Of a stretch of DNA of 64,000 nucleotides, positions 1 to 7,982 are shown piece by piece. A program made the translations under genes and the position numbers. Source of the DNA: Streptomyces asoensis (GTDB lineage Bacteria > Actinomycetota > Actinomycetes > Streptomycetales > Streptomycetaceae). The notes beneath the pieces are model-generated. The model ran no database searches. It was given only the letters and a program-made list of their open reading frames with translations, and had not been told where the DNA came from. The stretch spans positions 5,828,001-5,892,000 of the forward strand of contig NZ_CP049838.1 in NCBI RefSeq assembly GCF_013085465.1, given 5' to 3'. Each line of letters starts with the position of its first letter. The stretch's first letter is position 1.

Positions 1-1019
1 ATGGAGGCGGTGGCCACGATCCGCCCGCCCGTCCGCAGGGCGCCCTTGGCGAGCAGCGCGTCCGTGGTGCGCAGCACGCTCGCCAGATTGACGTCGAGCA
101 CCGAACTCCAGCGCTCGGCAGGCATGTTGACCAGCCGCCGGTCCCGTGTGATCCCCGCGTTGTGGATCAGCACGTCCAGCCCGTCGGGCAGCTCGGCGGC
201 GATCCGCCCGCCCGCGTCGGCGGCCGTGATGTCGAGCGTGAGGGCGCTGCCGCCCAGCCGCGCGGCGACCCGGCGGGCGTCCTCCTCGGCCTGCGGCACG
301 TCCAGGACGACGACATGGGCGCCGTCCCGGGCCAGTGTCTCCGCGACGGCCTCGCCGATGCCGCGGGCGGCGCCGGTGACGAGCGCGGTACGGCCGGCGA
401 GGGGGAGATCCCAGTCCAGGGTGCCGTCGGGCCCCTCGGCCCCCACCCCGATCACCTGGCCGCTGACGTACGCCGACTTGGGGGAGAGCAGGAAGCGCAG
501 GGTGGATTCGGCGGCGGACGCGTCGGTCAGCCGGACGAGGTTCACCGTCCTGCCCCGCCCGATCTCCTTGCCCAGGGACCGTACGAAGCCCTCCAGGGCC
601 TGCTGTACGGCCGCCTGGTGGTGGTCCCGGGGGTCGAGGGGCGCGCCCAGCACGACGACCCGCCCGCTCGCCGCGACCGACCGTACGACCGGGTGCAGGG
701 CCGCGTGCACCTCGGCGAGCGCGTCGACGTCCCGGACGCCGGTCGCGTCCAGGACGACGGCGGCGGGGGCGGTGGATCCGCTGGTGGAGCCCGTGGATCC
801 GGTGGCCGGTTCGGTGGTCGTGGGCAGCCCGGTGCGGGCCAGGACCGGCGCGAGGTCGAGCCCGGACGGCCCGCCGGCCGTGAGGTGCAGCAAGTGGCCG
901 TCCAGAGAGGGACGTTCGGCCGTCCAGCGGCTGAGCGCGGCCGGTTGCGGGAGCCCGAGCCTCGACGTGAGGAACCGGCCGGGGGCCGTGGCGGTGAAGC
1001 TCAGATAGCGGTCGGCCAT
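1..1019 (-). CDS. 3-oxoacyl-ACP/CoA reductase, FabG4-type (3' end cut off by window edge)
   Basis: Minus-strand gene starting with ATG at 1019 and running off the left edge, so the C-terminus is missing. About 339 residues are visible. The first ~200 form a degenerate N-terminal Rossmann/flavodoxin-like domain, followed by a true SDR domain with the cofactor motif TGAARGIG near residue 210 and an HNAG motif further on. This two-domain layout is that of high-molecular-weight FabG4 reductases (about 450 aa), NADH-dependent beta-ketoacyl reductases. It is divergent from a thiolase gene, as fabG4 and fadA2 are in Mycobacterium tuberculosis, suggesting a shared role in fatty-acid turnover. The catalytic Tyr-Lys lies outside the window. 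Confidence 0.88.
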   Translation of the reverse strand, partial: MADRYLSFTATAPGRFLTSRLGLPQPAALSRWTAERPSLDGHLLHLTAGGPSGLDLAPVLARTGLPTTTEPATGSTGSTSGSTAPAAVVLDATGVRDVDALAEVHAALHPVVRSVAASGRVVVLGAPLDPRDHHQAAVQQALEGFVRSLGKEIGRGRTVNLVRLTDASAAESTLRFLLSPKSAYVSGQVIGVGAEGPDGTLDWDLPLAGRTALVTGAARGIGEAVAETLARDGAHVVVLDVPQAEEDARRVAARLGGSALTLDITAADAGGRIAAELPDGLDVLIHNAGITRDRRLVNMPAERWSSVLDVNLASVLRTTDALLAKGALRTGGRIVATAS

Positions 1020-1060
1020 GATGATCTCCCACGGGCTCGGCGCACACCTCGTACCGGGTG

Positions 1061-1091
1061 CTTACTCTGAAGTAAGGTTACCGTGGGTAAG
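1061..1091. promoter_or_regulatory. two adjacent inverted repeats, candidate operators of the divergent fabG4/thiolase promoters
   Basis: In the gap between the divergent starts (1019 and 1121), positions 1061-1076 read CTTACT-4 nt-AGTAAG, a perfect 6-bp inverted repeat. Positions 1078-1090 read TTACC-3 nt-GGTAA, a perfect 5-bp inverted repeat. Both share TTAC...GTAA half-sites, typical of TetR-family operators. No TetR gene is next to the site in this window, so the regulator would act in trans. The location and symmetry are observed; the regulator class is inference. Confidence 0.55.
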
Positions 1092-1120
1092 TCTAGGTCA
1101 CGGGTGAGGAGCAGGTCGAG

Positions 1121-2479
1121 ATGAGTACCTCGGAACCGTCACGGGCGAGCCGGCGAGTGAGCCACCTGAAGGTCGCGGAGAGCGGCGCGCCACAACCAAG
1201 GCCGGAACTGCCGCGGATCCGCCGCGTGGCGATCGTCGGCGGCACCCGCATCCCCTTCGCCCGCTCCGACGGCCCCTACGCCACCGCCTCCAACCAGGAG
1301 ATGCTGACGGCGGCCGTGAACGGTCTGGTGAACCGCTACGCGCTCGATGTGCCGGGCGTCGTGGGCGAGTTGGTCGCCGGGGCCGTGCTCAAGCACAGCC
1401 GCGACTTCAATCTCGCCCGTGAGACCGTCCTCGGCTCGAAGCTCGACGCCCGCACCCCCGCCTACGACATCCAGCAGGCCTGCGGCACCGGCCTCCAGGC
1501 CGTGATCGCCGCCGCCAACAAGATCGCCCTCGGTCAGACCGAGTCCGCGATCGCGGGCGGCGCCGACACCGCGAGCGACGCCCCGCTCGGCGTCAACGAC
1601 CGTCTGCGCCGGATCCTCCTCGAGGCCCGCCGGGCGAAGTCGACGGGTGACCGCCTCAAGGCCCTCGCGCAGATCCGCCCCTCCCACCTGATTCCCGAGA
1701 TCCCGCGCAACGCCGAACCGCGCACCGGTCTGTCCATGGGCGAGCACGCGGCGGTCACCGCCCGCGCCTGGGGCGTGGAACGCGAGGCCCAGGACGAACT
1801 GGCGGCCACCAGCCACCAGCGGCTCGCGGCCGCCTATGAACGCGGTTTCTTCGGCGACCTGGTGGTCCCCTTCCACGACCTGGCCCGCGATCAGAACCTG
1901 CGCCCGGACTCCACGGTCGAGAAACTGGCCGCGCTGAAGCCGGTGTTCGGCACCGACGGGCCCGACCCGACCATGACGGCGGGCAATTCGACGCCGCTGA
2001 CGGACGGCGCGGCGGTCGTGCTCCTCGCCTCCGAGGAGTGGGCCGAGGCGCGGGGTCTGGAGCCGCTCGCCTATCTGACGGCGTACGAGACGGCGGCCGT
2101 GGACTTCGTACGCGGCGATGTCGCGAACGGCGAGGACGGGTTGCTGATGGCGCCCGCGTACGCTGTCCCGCGCATGCTGGCGCGGACCGGTCTGGGCATC
2201 GAGGACTTCGACCTGTTCGAGATCCACGAGGCCTTCGCCTCCCAGGTGTTGGCGACGCTCGCGGCCTGGGAGAAGCAGGGGCTGGCGCCGGTCGACCGCG
2301 ACCGGCTGAACGTCGCCGGCTCCTCCCTCGCCACCGGCCACCCGTTCGCGGCGACCGGCGCCCGCATCGTGGCGACCCTGGCCAAGCTGCTCGCCGAACG
2401 GGAGGGTCCCGCAAGGGGGTTGATCTCGATCTGTGCGGCGGGCGGACAGGGGGTCACCGCGATTCTGGAACGAACGTGA
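1121..2479 (+). CDS. acetyl-CoA C-acyltransferase (thiolase, FadI/FadA type)
   Basis: 452-aa thiolase. ATG at 1121 is preceded by GAGGAG at a good distance. All catalytic elements are visible: nucleophilic Cys121 in QQACGTG, His369 in EIHEAF, His407 in GHPFAATG, and Cys438 near the C-terminus in ICAAGGQG. The family cleaves or condenses 3-ketoacyl-CoA with CoA in beta-oxidation. About 35 residues at the N-terminus precede the usual thiolase start (VAIVGGTRIPF), so initiation could lie slightly downstream. Divergent from the FabG4-like reductase and followed 210 bp later by an acyl-CoA ligase, which gives a fatty-acid catabolic context. The intervening gap holds a weak hairpin (CCCCT-5 nt-AGGGG, 2591-2605). 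Confidence 0.93.
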   Translation: MSTSEPSRASRRVSHLKVAESGAPQPRPELPRIRRVAIVGGTRIPFARSDGPYATASNQEMLTAAVNGLVNRYALDVPGVVGELVAGAVLKHSRDFNLARETVLGSKLDARTPAYDIQQACGTGLQAVIAAANKIALGQTESAIAGGADTASDAPLGVNDRLRRILLEARRAKSTGDRLKALAQIRPSHLIPEIPRNAEPRTGLSMGEHAAVTARAWGVEREAQDELAATSHQRLAAAYERGFFGDLVVPFHDLARDQNLRPDSTVEKLAALKPVFGTDGPDPTMTAGNSTPLTDGAAVVLLASEEWAEARGLEPLAYLTAYETAAVDFVRGDVANGEDGLLMAPAYAVPRMLARTGLGIEDFDLFEIHEAFASQVLATLAAWEKQGLAPVDRDRLNVAGSSLATGHPFAATGARIVATLAKLLAEREGPARGLISICAAGGQGVTAILERT

Positions 2480-2689
2480 AGATTCCTCATATAACCCCCG
2501 AGATTGCACATCCCCAGCCCCGGAACATCCCGGAACACGCACAAGCCCCACACGTCAGCGCCGTACGATCCCCTACCTAACTGGCGGTAACCCCTTTCTT
2601 AGGGGGCATCCCGGTTGAACGCCTCGGTACGCGAGGCACGTACGTCATGCAGCAAGCAGTTTCGTCGCTGCACGCCCAGGGAGCCGCCC

Positions 2690-4612
2690 GTGTCCACGCC
2701 GTATCCAGCTGTCGGCTCGGCCTACGCCGACCACGACGCTCCCCCCACCCTGGTGGAACCCGAGACGCGACGACTGGACGGCGCCGTACGGGAGGCGTCC
2801 GTACCGGCGTTCGCGCGCCCGGTGACGTACGGTTCGCTGGCCGATCTGCCCTACGACAACGCGGCCGCCGCCCCCGAGGCGGTGGTCCTCAGCCGCAAGG
2901 GCCAGGACGGCGAGTGGACGGACATCACGGCCGAACGCTTCGCCGCCCAGGTCCACGCGGTGGCCAAAGGGCTGATCGCGGAGGGTCTCGTGCCCGGCGA
3001 CCGGCTCGCCATCATGGCCCGCACGACCTACGAGTGGACGCTGCTCGACTTCGCGGCCTGGGCGGCCGGCCTGGTCACCGTCCCCATCTACCCGACCTCC
3101 TCCGTCTTCCAGACCCGCTGGATCCTCCACGACTCCGGCGCGGTCGCCCTGGTCACCGAGAGCACCGCACAGGCCGCCGCCCTCGGCCCCGAACTCGACC
3201 GGCTGCCCGACCTGCACCACCTGTGGGTGATGGAGAAGGGGCATGTGGACCGGCTGATCGAGGCGGGCGAGCACGTACCGGACGCCGAGGTCGAGATCCG
3301 CCGGGGCATGCTGGTCCCCGACACCCTCGCCACCCTCATCTACACCTCCGGCACCACGGGCCGCCCCAAAGGCTGCGCGCTCACCCACGGCAACTTCTTC
3401 GCCGAGGTCGACAACGCGATCGAGCTCCTCTACCCGGTCTTCAAGTCGAGCGGCGAGGACCTCTCCGTCCTCCTCTTCCTCCCCATGTCCCACGTCTTCG
3501 GCCGCATGGTCGCCATCGCCTGCGTCCGCGCCCGGGTCCGCCTCGGCCACGCCCCGAGTCTGAAGGCCGACGAACTCCTCCCGGACCTGGCGGCCTTCAG
3601 ACCCACCTGTCTGCTGGCCATCCCGTACATGCTGGAGAAGATCTTCAACACCGCCCGCGCGAAGGCCGAGGCCGGCGGCAAGCTGTCCTCCTTCGACCGG
3701 GCGGTCAACGTGGCCCGCCGCTACGGCGAGGCGGTCGAGGCACAGAAGACCGGCACCGGATCCGGCCCCGCGGCCACCCTCCGCGCCGCCCGCACCATCT
3801 ACGACCCGCTCGTCTACCGCCGCATCCGCAACGCCATGGGCGGCCGCGTCCGCCACGCCATCTGCGGCGGCTCACCCCTGGGGCAGCGCCTCTCCGCCTT
3901 CTACCTCGGCGCGGGCATCGAGATCTACGAGGGCTACGGCCTGACGGAGACGACCGGCGCGTCCACGGTCACTCCGCCGCTCAAACCCCGCCTGGGCACG
4001 GTCGGTTGGCCCCTGCCGGGGACGAAGATCCGCATAGCGGCGGACGGCGAGATCCTGATCGCCGGCGAACACGTCCTGCGGGGCTACTGGGACCCGGCGG
4101 CCGGGGGAGTGGTCCCCGCCGCCCCCGACGGCTGGCTGCCCACCGGCGACATCGGCGAACTGGACGACGAGGGCTATCTGACGATCACCGGCCGCAAGAA
4201 GGAAATGATCATCACGGCGGGCGGCAAGAGCGTGGCCCCCGCGCCCCTGGAGAACTGGCTGCGCTCCCACCCCCTGATCTCCCAGGCCATGGTCCTCGGC
4301 GACGGCCGCCCCTACGTCTCCGTCCTCCTCACCCTCGACCCGGACGGCCTCACCCACTGGCGCCAGATGAACGGCAAGCACCCGGTCCCGGTGGAGCTGC
4401 TGGTGGACGACCCGGACCTGCACGCCGTACTCCAGCGAGCGATCGACGAGGCCAACAAGCTGGTCTCCCGCCCCGAGTCGATCCGCCGCTTCGCCATCCT
4501 CCCGACCGACTTCTCGGAGCTCGCCGGCCACCTCACCCCCTCGATGAAACTCCGCCGCGAGGCAGTCCTGGCGGACTTCGCGGACCAGGTGGAGGGGCTG
4601 TACCAGCACTAG
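2690..4612 (+). CDS. long-chain acyl-CoA synthetase (AMP-forming, FadD15-like)
   Basis: 640-aa AMP-dependent ligase that activates fatty acids to acyl-CoA through an acyl-adenylate. GTG at 2690 is chosen because GGGAG sits about 6 nt upstream; an in-frame ATG/GTG extension to 2615 lacks such a site. Motifs in order: the P-loop-like YTSGTTGRPKG at residue ~218, GYGLTETT at ~415, and the hinge region TGRKKEMIITAGGK at ~502. The length (about 600-640 aa) and the insertion pattern match long-chain (FadD15/FACL) rather than acetyl-CoA synthetases. It follows the thiolase in the same direction, but the 210-bp gap suggests its own promoter. Confidence 0.92.
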   Translation: MSTPYPAVGSAYADHDAPPTLVEPETRRLDGAVREASVPAFARPVTYGSLADLPYDNAAAAPEAVVLSRKGQDGEWTDITAERFAAQVHAVAKGLIAEGLVPGDRLAIMARTTYEWTLLDFAAWAAGLVTVPIYPTSSVFQTRWILHDSGAVALVTESTAQAAALGPELDRLPDLHHLWVMEKGHVDRLIEAGEHVPDAEVEIRRGMLVPDTLATLIYTSGTTGRPKGCALTHGNFFAEVDNAIELLYPVFKSSGEDLSVLLFLPMSHVFGRMVAIACVRARVRLGHAPSLKADELLPDLAAFRPTCLLAIPYMLEKIFNTARAKAEAGGKLSSFDRAVNVARRYGEAVEAQKTGTGSGPAATLRAARTIYDPLVYRRIRNAMGGRVRHAICGGSPLGQRLSAFYLGAGIEIYEGYGLTETTGASTVTPPLKPRLGTVGWPLPGTKIRIAADGEILIAGEHVLRGYWDPAAGGVVPAAPDGWLPTGDIGELDDEGYLTITGRKKEMIITAGGKSVAPAPLENWLRSHPLISQAMVLGDGRPYVSVLLTLDPDGLTHWRQMNGKHPVPVELLVDDPDLHAVLQRAIDEANKLVSRPESIRRFAILPTDFSELAGHLTPSMKLRREAVLADFADQVEGLYQH

Positions 4613-4627
4613 GCAGGGTGCGTGTTC

Positions 4628-4919
4628 CTACTTGCTCGGCAGCAGCTTGTGCCCTGAGGCGCGGACGAACCTGGTGCCGTCCTCACCGACGCGGCGGAGA
4701 CTGCCGACGCCGTCGTACCTGCGGGCGTGGATGAGGTAACCCAGGCCGAAGATGGGGAGAAGGACGCAGGCTATGCCGGTGTACGCGAGCCAGGAAGCAA
4801 CGTCCGTGTCCAGGTCGCTGTCCGGGCCGTCCGGCTGTACGGCGACATCGAAGGTCAGCCAGAGCGGCAAGCCGCCGAGGGCCCGGCTGGTCCATGACGA
4901 TGCTGCTTCCGAACGCCAT
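4628..4919 (-). CDS. small membrane protein, probably with an N-terminal frameshift
   Basis: A reading frame ending with TAG at 4628 encodes a hydrophobic segment (WLAYTGIACVLLPIFGLGYL) followed by a basic tail, with G/C-rich third positions as in real Streptomyces genes. Upstream of about 4890 this frame loses codon bias and offers no start with a ribosome site before 4966. In another frame, ATG at 4919 has a strong AGAGGGGG site 7 nt upstream and good codon bias for its first ~15 codons (MAFGSSIVMDQPG). The simplest reading is one ~95-aa membrane protein whose frame shifts near 4880-4890, by mutation or sequencing error. Function unknown. Confidence 0.4.
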
Positions 4920-5047
4920 CTGACGACCCCCTCTTGACAGTTGCCCCCGAAACGGACGGCAATCATGCCCGCGGGACGTTCCACCGAACCGCCCGGACGA
5001 GCACCTGTGCGGCACGAGTCCCCTGGAGGTTCGCGAGAGGGGACCGG

Positions 5048-6298
5048 TCAAGGAGTGGCGAGAGACTGGGGGTCGCCGTCGTAGGTGGAGGGGTCGGCCG
5101 GGACGATGCCGGCGCCGACCGGGGCCGCCACGCCTCCCACGTACATGGCCCGATAGCCGGCGTAGGGGTGCGGTCCCTCGTAGTCCGCGGCGAGCGCGGT
5201 CAGCTGGAAGGGCTTTCCATTTTCACTCACCTCCTGCTTCACCGGCTTCTGTCCCGGAACGACCACGGTGAAGCGGAAAGTGAACCCGCAGGAACGCTCG
5301 TTGGCAGAGATGAACGCGACGATCGTCTCGCTCTCCCCGTGCTTCAGGGTGATGCTGTGGCGGGCGAAATAGGGTTCGTTGTCCAGCGTGGGCTCAGGAA
5401 CACGCTCGTCGAGGTTGAAGAACAGGGTCCTCGTCTCGGTCTCGCCGCCGTTGGTGCCTCCGTTGAGGAAAAGCGTGCCCGAGAGCGGCGGTGCGCAGTC
5501 CTGTTTCTGGATGTCCATGTTGGTGATGCGGATCTCTTTCTTGCTGCGTCCGCTGACGGTGAGCGAGACCGTCCTGAAATGCGCCGGTACTCCTTTGTTC
5601 TGCGTGAACCAGTCGTCGAACGTCATGCCTTTCCCGTAGTCCTCGTTCTTCAGTTTCTCCACCTGAGGGGACGACAACTTGATGGTGGACGGAAAGACGT
5701 AGTCTCCCGTGCTCAGTCCGAGGAAGGACACGTCGTCCACGGACAGGGGCGGTTCCGGGTCCGGGTTCGGATCCCAGAGGAAGTACGTCGAGCTCACCGC
5801 CAGCACCACAACCGTGGCCGCCGCGCCCAGGGCGTACGGCACACGCTTTCGGCGCGCCGCCGGAGTCTCCACGGACGGGGGCGTGGTCGTGCGCCGGTAC
5901 TTCGGCCGCGGTAGACCGCCGCAGACGGTGTAGCCGTCCGCCCAGCGGATGACCAAGTCGTCTCGCGTCTCCTCGCCCAGGACGTGGTGCTTGCAGTACG
6001 CCACGACCAGGAGCTCCACGTACTTCCAGTCGGGCAGCGCGGCCGCCTTCCGGCCCTTCGTCGTAAGGGCGTTGAGCCACGTGCCCTTGGACGGGCCGTT
6101 CTCGATGCCCTCGAAGCCGGGGAACTTCTTGTCCGCGACGATCCCGTCCTTGATGATTTCGTCGGCGATGTCGACCAGACGGTCGTACGAGAACCCGTCG
6201 GCGCGCAGACCGTTCAGTGCCGCGCGGAACGCCGGCGGCGTCGGTTTCTCGACGGCGGTGTCCAGGAGTTCCTGCCATGTCGGCGTCCGCTCGGTCAT
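5048..6298 (-). CDS. hypothetical single-pass membrane protein
   Basis: 416 aa from ATG 6298, with a GGGGG ribosome site just upstream. The N-terminal ~130 residues are soluble and helical (begins MTERTPTWQELLDTAVEKP), with a conserved-looking segment on aromatic and charged residues. A linker rich in Thr/Pro follows, then one transmembrane helix at about residues 152-175, then an extracellular domain of ~240 residues with two Cys (in KQDCAPPL and ERSCGF) that may form a disulfide. This inside-helical, outside-beta layout recalls Streptomyces sensors coupled to a cytoplasmic helical module, but I recognise no named family. Divergent from a small membrane protein at 6511. Confidence 0.7.
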   Translation of the reverse strand: MTERTPTWQELLDTAVEKPTPPAFRAALNGLRADGFSYDRLVDIADEIIKDGIVADKKFPGFEGIENGPSKGTWLNALTTKGRKAAALPDWKYVELLVVAYCKHHVLGEETRDDLVIRWADGYTVCGGLPRPKYRRTTTPPSVETPAARRKRVPYALGAAATVVVLAVSSTYFLWDPNPDPEPPLSVDDVSFLGLSTGDYVFPSTIKLSSPQVEKLKNEDYGKGMTFDDWFTQNKGVPAHFRTVSLTVSGRSKKEIRITNMDIQKQDCAPPLSGTLFLNGGTNGGETETRTLFFNLDERVPEPTLDNEPYFARHSITLKHGESETIVAFISANERSCGFTFRFTVVVPGQKPVKQEVSENGKPFQLTALAADYEGPHPYAGYRAMYVGGVAAPVGAGIVPADPSTYDGDPQSLATP

Positions 6299-6510
6299 GT
6301 CGCGCCCCCTGTTCGTGGTGCAGCAGTATCCCGGAACCGCCGGTCCAGGGGAGGCGCTCGCGCATATCCGGTGCAATGCCGGCCACTTCGGCCCGTCTGC
6401 CTGCGTAAACACCGCTGTCCGCAATTGACATGATCTTGTTCTGGAGGTGTCCGGGCGTCCTGCCGCACGGTGTGGAGCACTCCGCACAACGACTACTGAG
6501 GACGGACATC

Positions 6511-6711
6511 ATGCCTACGCCGAGCCCCGCTGTCCGGGTCATGGCCCTCGCCATCGCGGCACTGAGCGCCCTCGTCGCCGCCCTGGTCGCCTTCATCGTC
6601 CTGCCGTACCTGGGCGCGAACATCCTGACGGCGACGCTGAGTTCCTGCGGTGCCTTTGTGGCCGTCAGCGCGGGCACTCTGCACGTGCTGAGGGAATTCA
6701 ACCTGTTCTGA
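6511..6711 (+). CDS. hypothetical two-helix membrane protein
   Basis: 66-aa protein from ATG 6511, with GAGG 10 nt upstream. Two hydrophobic segments fill it (residues ~9-33 and ~38-55), ending with the short tail HVLREFNLF. No family recognised. It sits between two minus-strand membrane or secreted unknowns and is convergent with the one ending at 6726. Codon third positions are G/C rich, which supports coding. Confidence 0.6.
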   Translation: MPTPSPAVRVMALAIAALSALVAALVAFIVLPYLGANILTATLSSCGAFVAVSAGTLHVLREFNLF

Positions 6712-6725
6712 TGCGCGGCACCGAT

Positions 6726-7325
6726 TCAGCGCGCGACGAGACGGCCCTTCCGGTGGACCCAGGTCTCCGTGGCCTGCCCGGAAGGGCAGCAGTTGGGGTC
6801 CTCCGCAAGATAGAAGCTGTCCTTGACCGTGATCCCGCCGGGATTCATCCGTTCGACCCTCAGGAGATTCGGCGGCTCACCGAGCCGTGGCTTACGGCTC
6901 GTCAAAGTGCCGAGGAGGGAGAGTTGTCGAGCTCCACCGTCGAAGACGAGAATTCCCATCGCTCTCTGTCCTGCCGCGGTGGAGTCGTGATTTCCGCACA
7001 GCACGGGCAGCGCGGCCTCGTCACGGTCGTCGCCCGTGATGTCCCCGTAGAAGATGTCGTCCGTGTGCGCCGACACGTCCTGCGGCATGTTCGGCTCCGG
7101 CCCGTCGAAATCCGACGGCACGTTGACGGCTGTTCCGTCATGCAGGCGGATCGCCTTCGGGGATCTGCACAACGTTCCCGGGATCTCGATGCTTCGCCAG
7201 TCCACGGCACGCAGGTCGATCGGATCGGAGTGCGTCTCACCGTGGGGAAGAAGCCGATAGGCCACAAGGCAGGCCGCGGCCAGCAGTACGCACACCAACA
7301 GGGTCAGCGCCCCCGTCCGCCACAT
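6726..7325 (-). CDS. hypothetical secreted or membrane-anchored protein
   Basis: 199 aa from ATG 7325. A signal or anchor helix covers residues ~5-25 (ALTLLVCVLLAAACLVAY). The Cys after LAAA could be a weak lipobox. The rest is an exported domain containing the Asp-rich stretch DIFYGDITGDDRDEAALPV, which resembles the calcium-loop-like repeats of FG-GAP/VCBS-type extracellular proteins, and several Cys residues. The same open frame extends far upstream (to 10250) through the MFS and regulator genes, but that part is antisense and not coding. Function unknown. Confidence 0.65.
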   Translation of the reverse strand: MWRTGALTLLVCVLLAAACLVAYRLLPHGETHSDPIDLRAVDWRSIEIPGTLCRSPKAIRLHDGTAVNVPSDFDGPEPNMPQDVSAHTDDIFYGDITGDDRDEAALPVLCGNHDSTAAGQRAMGILVFDGGARQLSLLGTLTSRKPRLGEPPNLLRVERMNPGGITVKDSFYLAEDPNCCPSGQATETWVHRKGRLVAR

Positions 7326-7484
7326 CGAACGGCCCACGGTCCCGCCCCCCGTTCCGTCCCGCAAAAGGTGCTGACAGTGTGCCGTCGCGACCGGTGCCGT
7401 GGAAGCGATTCGCCCGATTTCCGTGGCACCTGCTGTGCAGCGGTAAAGGATTCGCGGGGTGCCGCTCGGCCGGGGAGTATGCGG

Positions 7485-7982
7485 ATGGTGAACGGCATCG
7501 AGTTCTTCCACTGTCCCTGGGACGATCACCCCGCCGCCCTGGTCTGGGGTGCCCGCGTCGACGGTGTCGATCTGCGGGCGCTGACCGCCTGGGCGACGCG
7601 GGAGCTGTGGCGGCCGGAGCTGGCGGGGCAGTTCGAGGACCAGGAGCGGGAGTCGGCCGAGCTGATCTGGCGTCAGCACGGCGGGCTGGGCGTTCTCGAC
7701 TTCACCGAGAACCCGTTTCTGAGGACGGCCGGCCGGACCCCGCTCCTCGGCTGCCCCTGTGGCATCTGGCAGTGCTGGCCCCTCATGGCCCGCGTCGCCG
7801 TGACGCCCACGACGGTCACCTGGTCCGGCTTGCACTACCCGGAGCGCGAGGAGTGGGGCGAGCTGCCGATCGGGCCGTTCGTCTTCGAACGGACGGCGTA
7901 CGAGGCGTCGCTGAGCGCTCCGGCGGTGCTGGCGGAGGACCCGCTCGGCCCGGTTCCGGAGTCCTTGGGCTGTGTTCCCTGA
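7485..7982 (+). CDS. hypothetical protein
   Basis: 165 aa. ATG 7485 is preferred over ATG 7479 because GGGGAG at 7472-7477 is 7 nt from it and only 1 nt from the other. The protein starts MVNGIEFFHCPWDDHPAALVWG, has many Trp/Cys residues, and looks soluble. I do not recognise a family. Its last ~148 bp overlap, on the opposite strand, the 3' end of the MFS gene, so the two genes converge and overlap tail-to-tail. Confidence 0.65.
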   Translation: MVNGIEFFHCPWDDHPAALVWGARVDGVDLRALTAWATRELWRPELAGQFEDQERESAELIWRQHGGLGVLDFTENPFLRTAGRTPLLGCPCGIWQCWPLMARVAVTPTTVTWSGLHYPEREEWGELPIGPFVFERTAYEASLSAPAVLAEDPLGPVPESLGCVP

